Below are positions 42,506-43,561 of a DNA stretch of 43,561 bases, in pieces. A model generated the notes under the pieces. The model had not been told where the DNA came from, did no database searches, and saw only the letters and a program-made list of their open reading frames with translations. Both the position numbers and the translations under genes were made by a program. The first letter of the stretch is position 1. Each line of letters starts with the position of its first letter. Source of the stretch: Sphingomonas sp. ATCC 31555 (GTDB lineage Bacteria; Pseudomonadota; Alphaproteobacteria; Sphingomonadales; Sphingomonadaceae); assembly GCF_000282895.1 (NCBI RefSeq), contig NZ_ALBQ01000019.1:1-43561 (forward strand). Reading direction: 5' to 3'.

Positions 42506-42958
42506 ATGGCGCAATTGATCGATCGATTCCGCGGTTCGACGCGGGGCTGGCTGAAGGGCTCGTTCGCCGGCTGGGGCACCCTGCTGCTCTGCCTGGTCGG
42601 CGTGGGGCTGGTGATCCTTGCCGTCCGCTGGATCCGCAACCATTCGGCGCTGTACGAAGTGACCGAGGATCGCCTGATCCTCTACAGCGGCATCATCCGC
42701 AAATCGATCGACGAGGTCGAACTGTACCGCGTGAAGGACGTCCGGCTCGATTACTCGATCGTCAACCAGATCTCGGGCATCGGCACGCTCACTATCACCA
42801 CGTCGGACGAAACCACGCGCGGCGGCCCGCTGGTGATCCGCGACGTCGAATATGCCCGCGAACGCCGCGAAAAGCTGCGCGAGCTGGTCAGCAACGCCCG
42901 GCGCCTGCGCGGGGTGCGCGAATTCGATATGGTGCGCGAAGACCTGCACGAAGGCTGA
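42506..42958 (+). CDS. Bacterial PH-domain (bPH2) membrane protein
   Basis: A 150-residue protein with one membrane helix (WGTLLLCLVGVGLVILAVRWI, about residues 23-43) and a C-terminal bPH2/YdbT-like domain (YEVTEDRLILYSGIIRKSIDEVELYRVKDVRL onward). Such domains are of uncertain function at the membrane. There is no Shine-Dalgarno-like sequence before ATG 42506, and the -10 element is only 6 bases upstream, so translation may be leaderless. It lies between divergent purB and the HExxH gene (22 bp downstream, probably one operon). Confidence 0.85.
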   Translation: MAQLIDRFRGSTRGWLKGSFAGWGTLLLCLVGVGLVILAVRWIRNHSALYEVTEDRLILYSGIIRKSIDEVELYRVKDVRLDYSIVNQISGIGTLTITTSDETTRGGPLVIRDVEYARERREKLRELVSNARRLRGVREFDMVREDLHEG

Positions 42959-42980
42959 CCGCCGCCCTATCTAGAAGGCG

Positions 42981-43448
42981 ATGCACCGCCGCCCCCTCAC
43001 CGAAGGTGAAATCCGCCTGTCCCGAACGATCTTCGGCGATGCGATCGACTATACGCGCGCCGGCGTGCGCAATCGCAAATGGGCATTTTTCCAGTCCAGG
43101 AACACGGTGATGGCACCGCTCGGCACCATCCATTTCCACCCGGACGGTGGCCTCTATCGCGACGATTTCGCCACCGCCTCGCTCGATCTGCAGGCGCTGT
43201 TCCTGCACGAGATGACGCATGTCTGGCAGCACCAGTCCGGGCTGTTCCTCCCGCTCAGCCGCCATCCCTTCTGCCGCTATCGCTATCGCTACGATCCGGT
43301 GCGGCGCTTCACCCGCTATGGGATCGAGCAGCAGGCCGAGCTCGTCCGCCACGCCTTTCTCGCGCGGCACGGCGTGTGCGTGCCCGGCGCTCCGCCGATC
43401 GAGGCCTGGGCGACGCTGCTGCCGTTCGACACCCAAGCCTGCCGCTAG
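42981..43448 (+). CDS. HExxH zinc-metallopeptidase-like protein (vgr-related family)
   Basis: A 155-residue protein with HEMTHVWQHQSG (about residues 75-86), an HExxH zinc motif like that of DUF4157 proteins, and a second conserved-looking block GIEQQAELVRHAF whose Glu could complete the site. Similar proteins are commonly annotated 'vgr related protein' in Sphingomonadales without a known function. It has no signal peptide. It follows the PH-domain gene after 22 bp and overlaps the end of the convergent gene by 4 bp. Confidence 0.8.
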   Translation: MHRRPLTEGEIRLSRTIFGDAIDYTRAGVRNRKWAFFQSRNTVMAPLGTIHFHPDGGLYRDDFATASLDLQALFLHEMTHVWQHQSGLFLPLSRHPFCRYRYRYDPVRRFTRYGIEQQAELVRHAFLARHGVCVPGAPPIEAWATLLPFDTQACR

Positions 43449-43561
43449 TTCTCGGGATTCAGGCGGCGCTCCATGTGCGGCTGCGGCGGGGCGACGGGAC
43501 GCGGCGGCGGCGGGGGCGGCGCCGGGCGTGCGGCCGGCGGCGTGAACTGCGGCCGCGCGGG
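43445..43561 (-). CDS. C-terminal end of a proline-rich protein (partial)
   Basis: The last 38 codons of a minus-strand frame that runs in from beyond the window. The tail is highly Pro/Ala/Arg-rich (RPAPPPPPPRPVAPPQP) and ends HMERRLNPEN. The frame is open to the edge and the stop overlaps that of the HExxH gene by 4 bp. Too little is visible for a family call. Confidence 0.5.
   Translation of the reverse strand, partial: PARPQFTPPAARPAPPPPPPRPVAPPQPHMERRLNPEN

Overview
The window looks like chromosomal DNA of an alphaproteobacterium of the Sphingomonadales, most likely Sphingomonas or a close relative. This is inferred from high GC content, the protein families present (CobT-type cobaltochelatase, split b/b' FO ATP synthase operon, DUF1476 zeta ATPase inhibitor, bacteriophytochrome with HWE kinase, vgr-related HExxH protein, many TonB receptors) and small palindromic repeats beginning GTCATCCC that are common in this group. 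There is no rRNA, no tRNA I could recognise, no CRISPR array and no intact transposase. The gene content is mostly housekeeping with accessory islands.

Layout. 1-1541: blaI-type repressor and M56 (BlaR1-like) peptidase with paired BlaI-type operators. 1.9-2.9 kb: palindromic repeat, then grxD, bolA and the DUF1476 zeta inhibitor. 3.0-6.7 kb: leuC, a 46-residue secreted peptide, leuD, a quinone-oxidoreductase-like gene and a small membrane protein, probably one operon. 7.1-11.4 kb: dihaem cytochrome c and a large TonB receptor with a LacI-type palindrome upstream. 11.5-13.4 kb: bile-acid-symporter-family transporter coupled to an NAD-dependent epimerase. 13.6-18.2 kb: CobT, a ribbon-helix-helix protein, a Na+/H+ antiporter and a SIMPL protein.

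18.3-24.9 kb is the most interesting part. A siderophore-type TonB receptor and a PiuC dioxygenase on the + strand face a minus-strand operon of PepSY-TM, DUF2271, DUF4198 and ApbE. Both promoters carry the same TTGCGA-N5-TCGC palindrome, which I read as a Fur box, and the DUF2271 protein contains a DGISGAT flavinylation motif. Together they look like an iron-responsive uptake module with a periplasmic flavin-based ferric reductase.

25-27.7 kb: FO ATP synthase operon atpI-B-E-b'-b plus a small downstream membrane protein. 27.8-29.1 kb: radC and a copper chaperone. 29.1-32.4 kb: dnaK-dnaJ behind a sigma-32-like promoter and a short overlapping upstream ORF. 32.5-37.7 kb: spermidine-synthase-like protein, Sel1-repeat protein, zinc alcohol dehydrogenase, LysR regulator and secreted cupin. 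37.8-41 kb: haem oxygenase (bphO) immediately followed by a bacteriophytochrome-HWE kinase-receiver protein. 41-43.6 kb: purB, a bacterial PH-domain protein (possibly leaderless), the HExxH protein, and the proline-rich end of one more gene running off the window.
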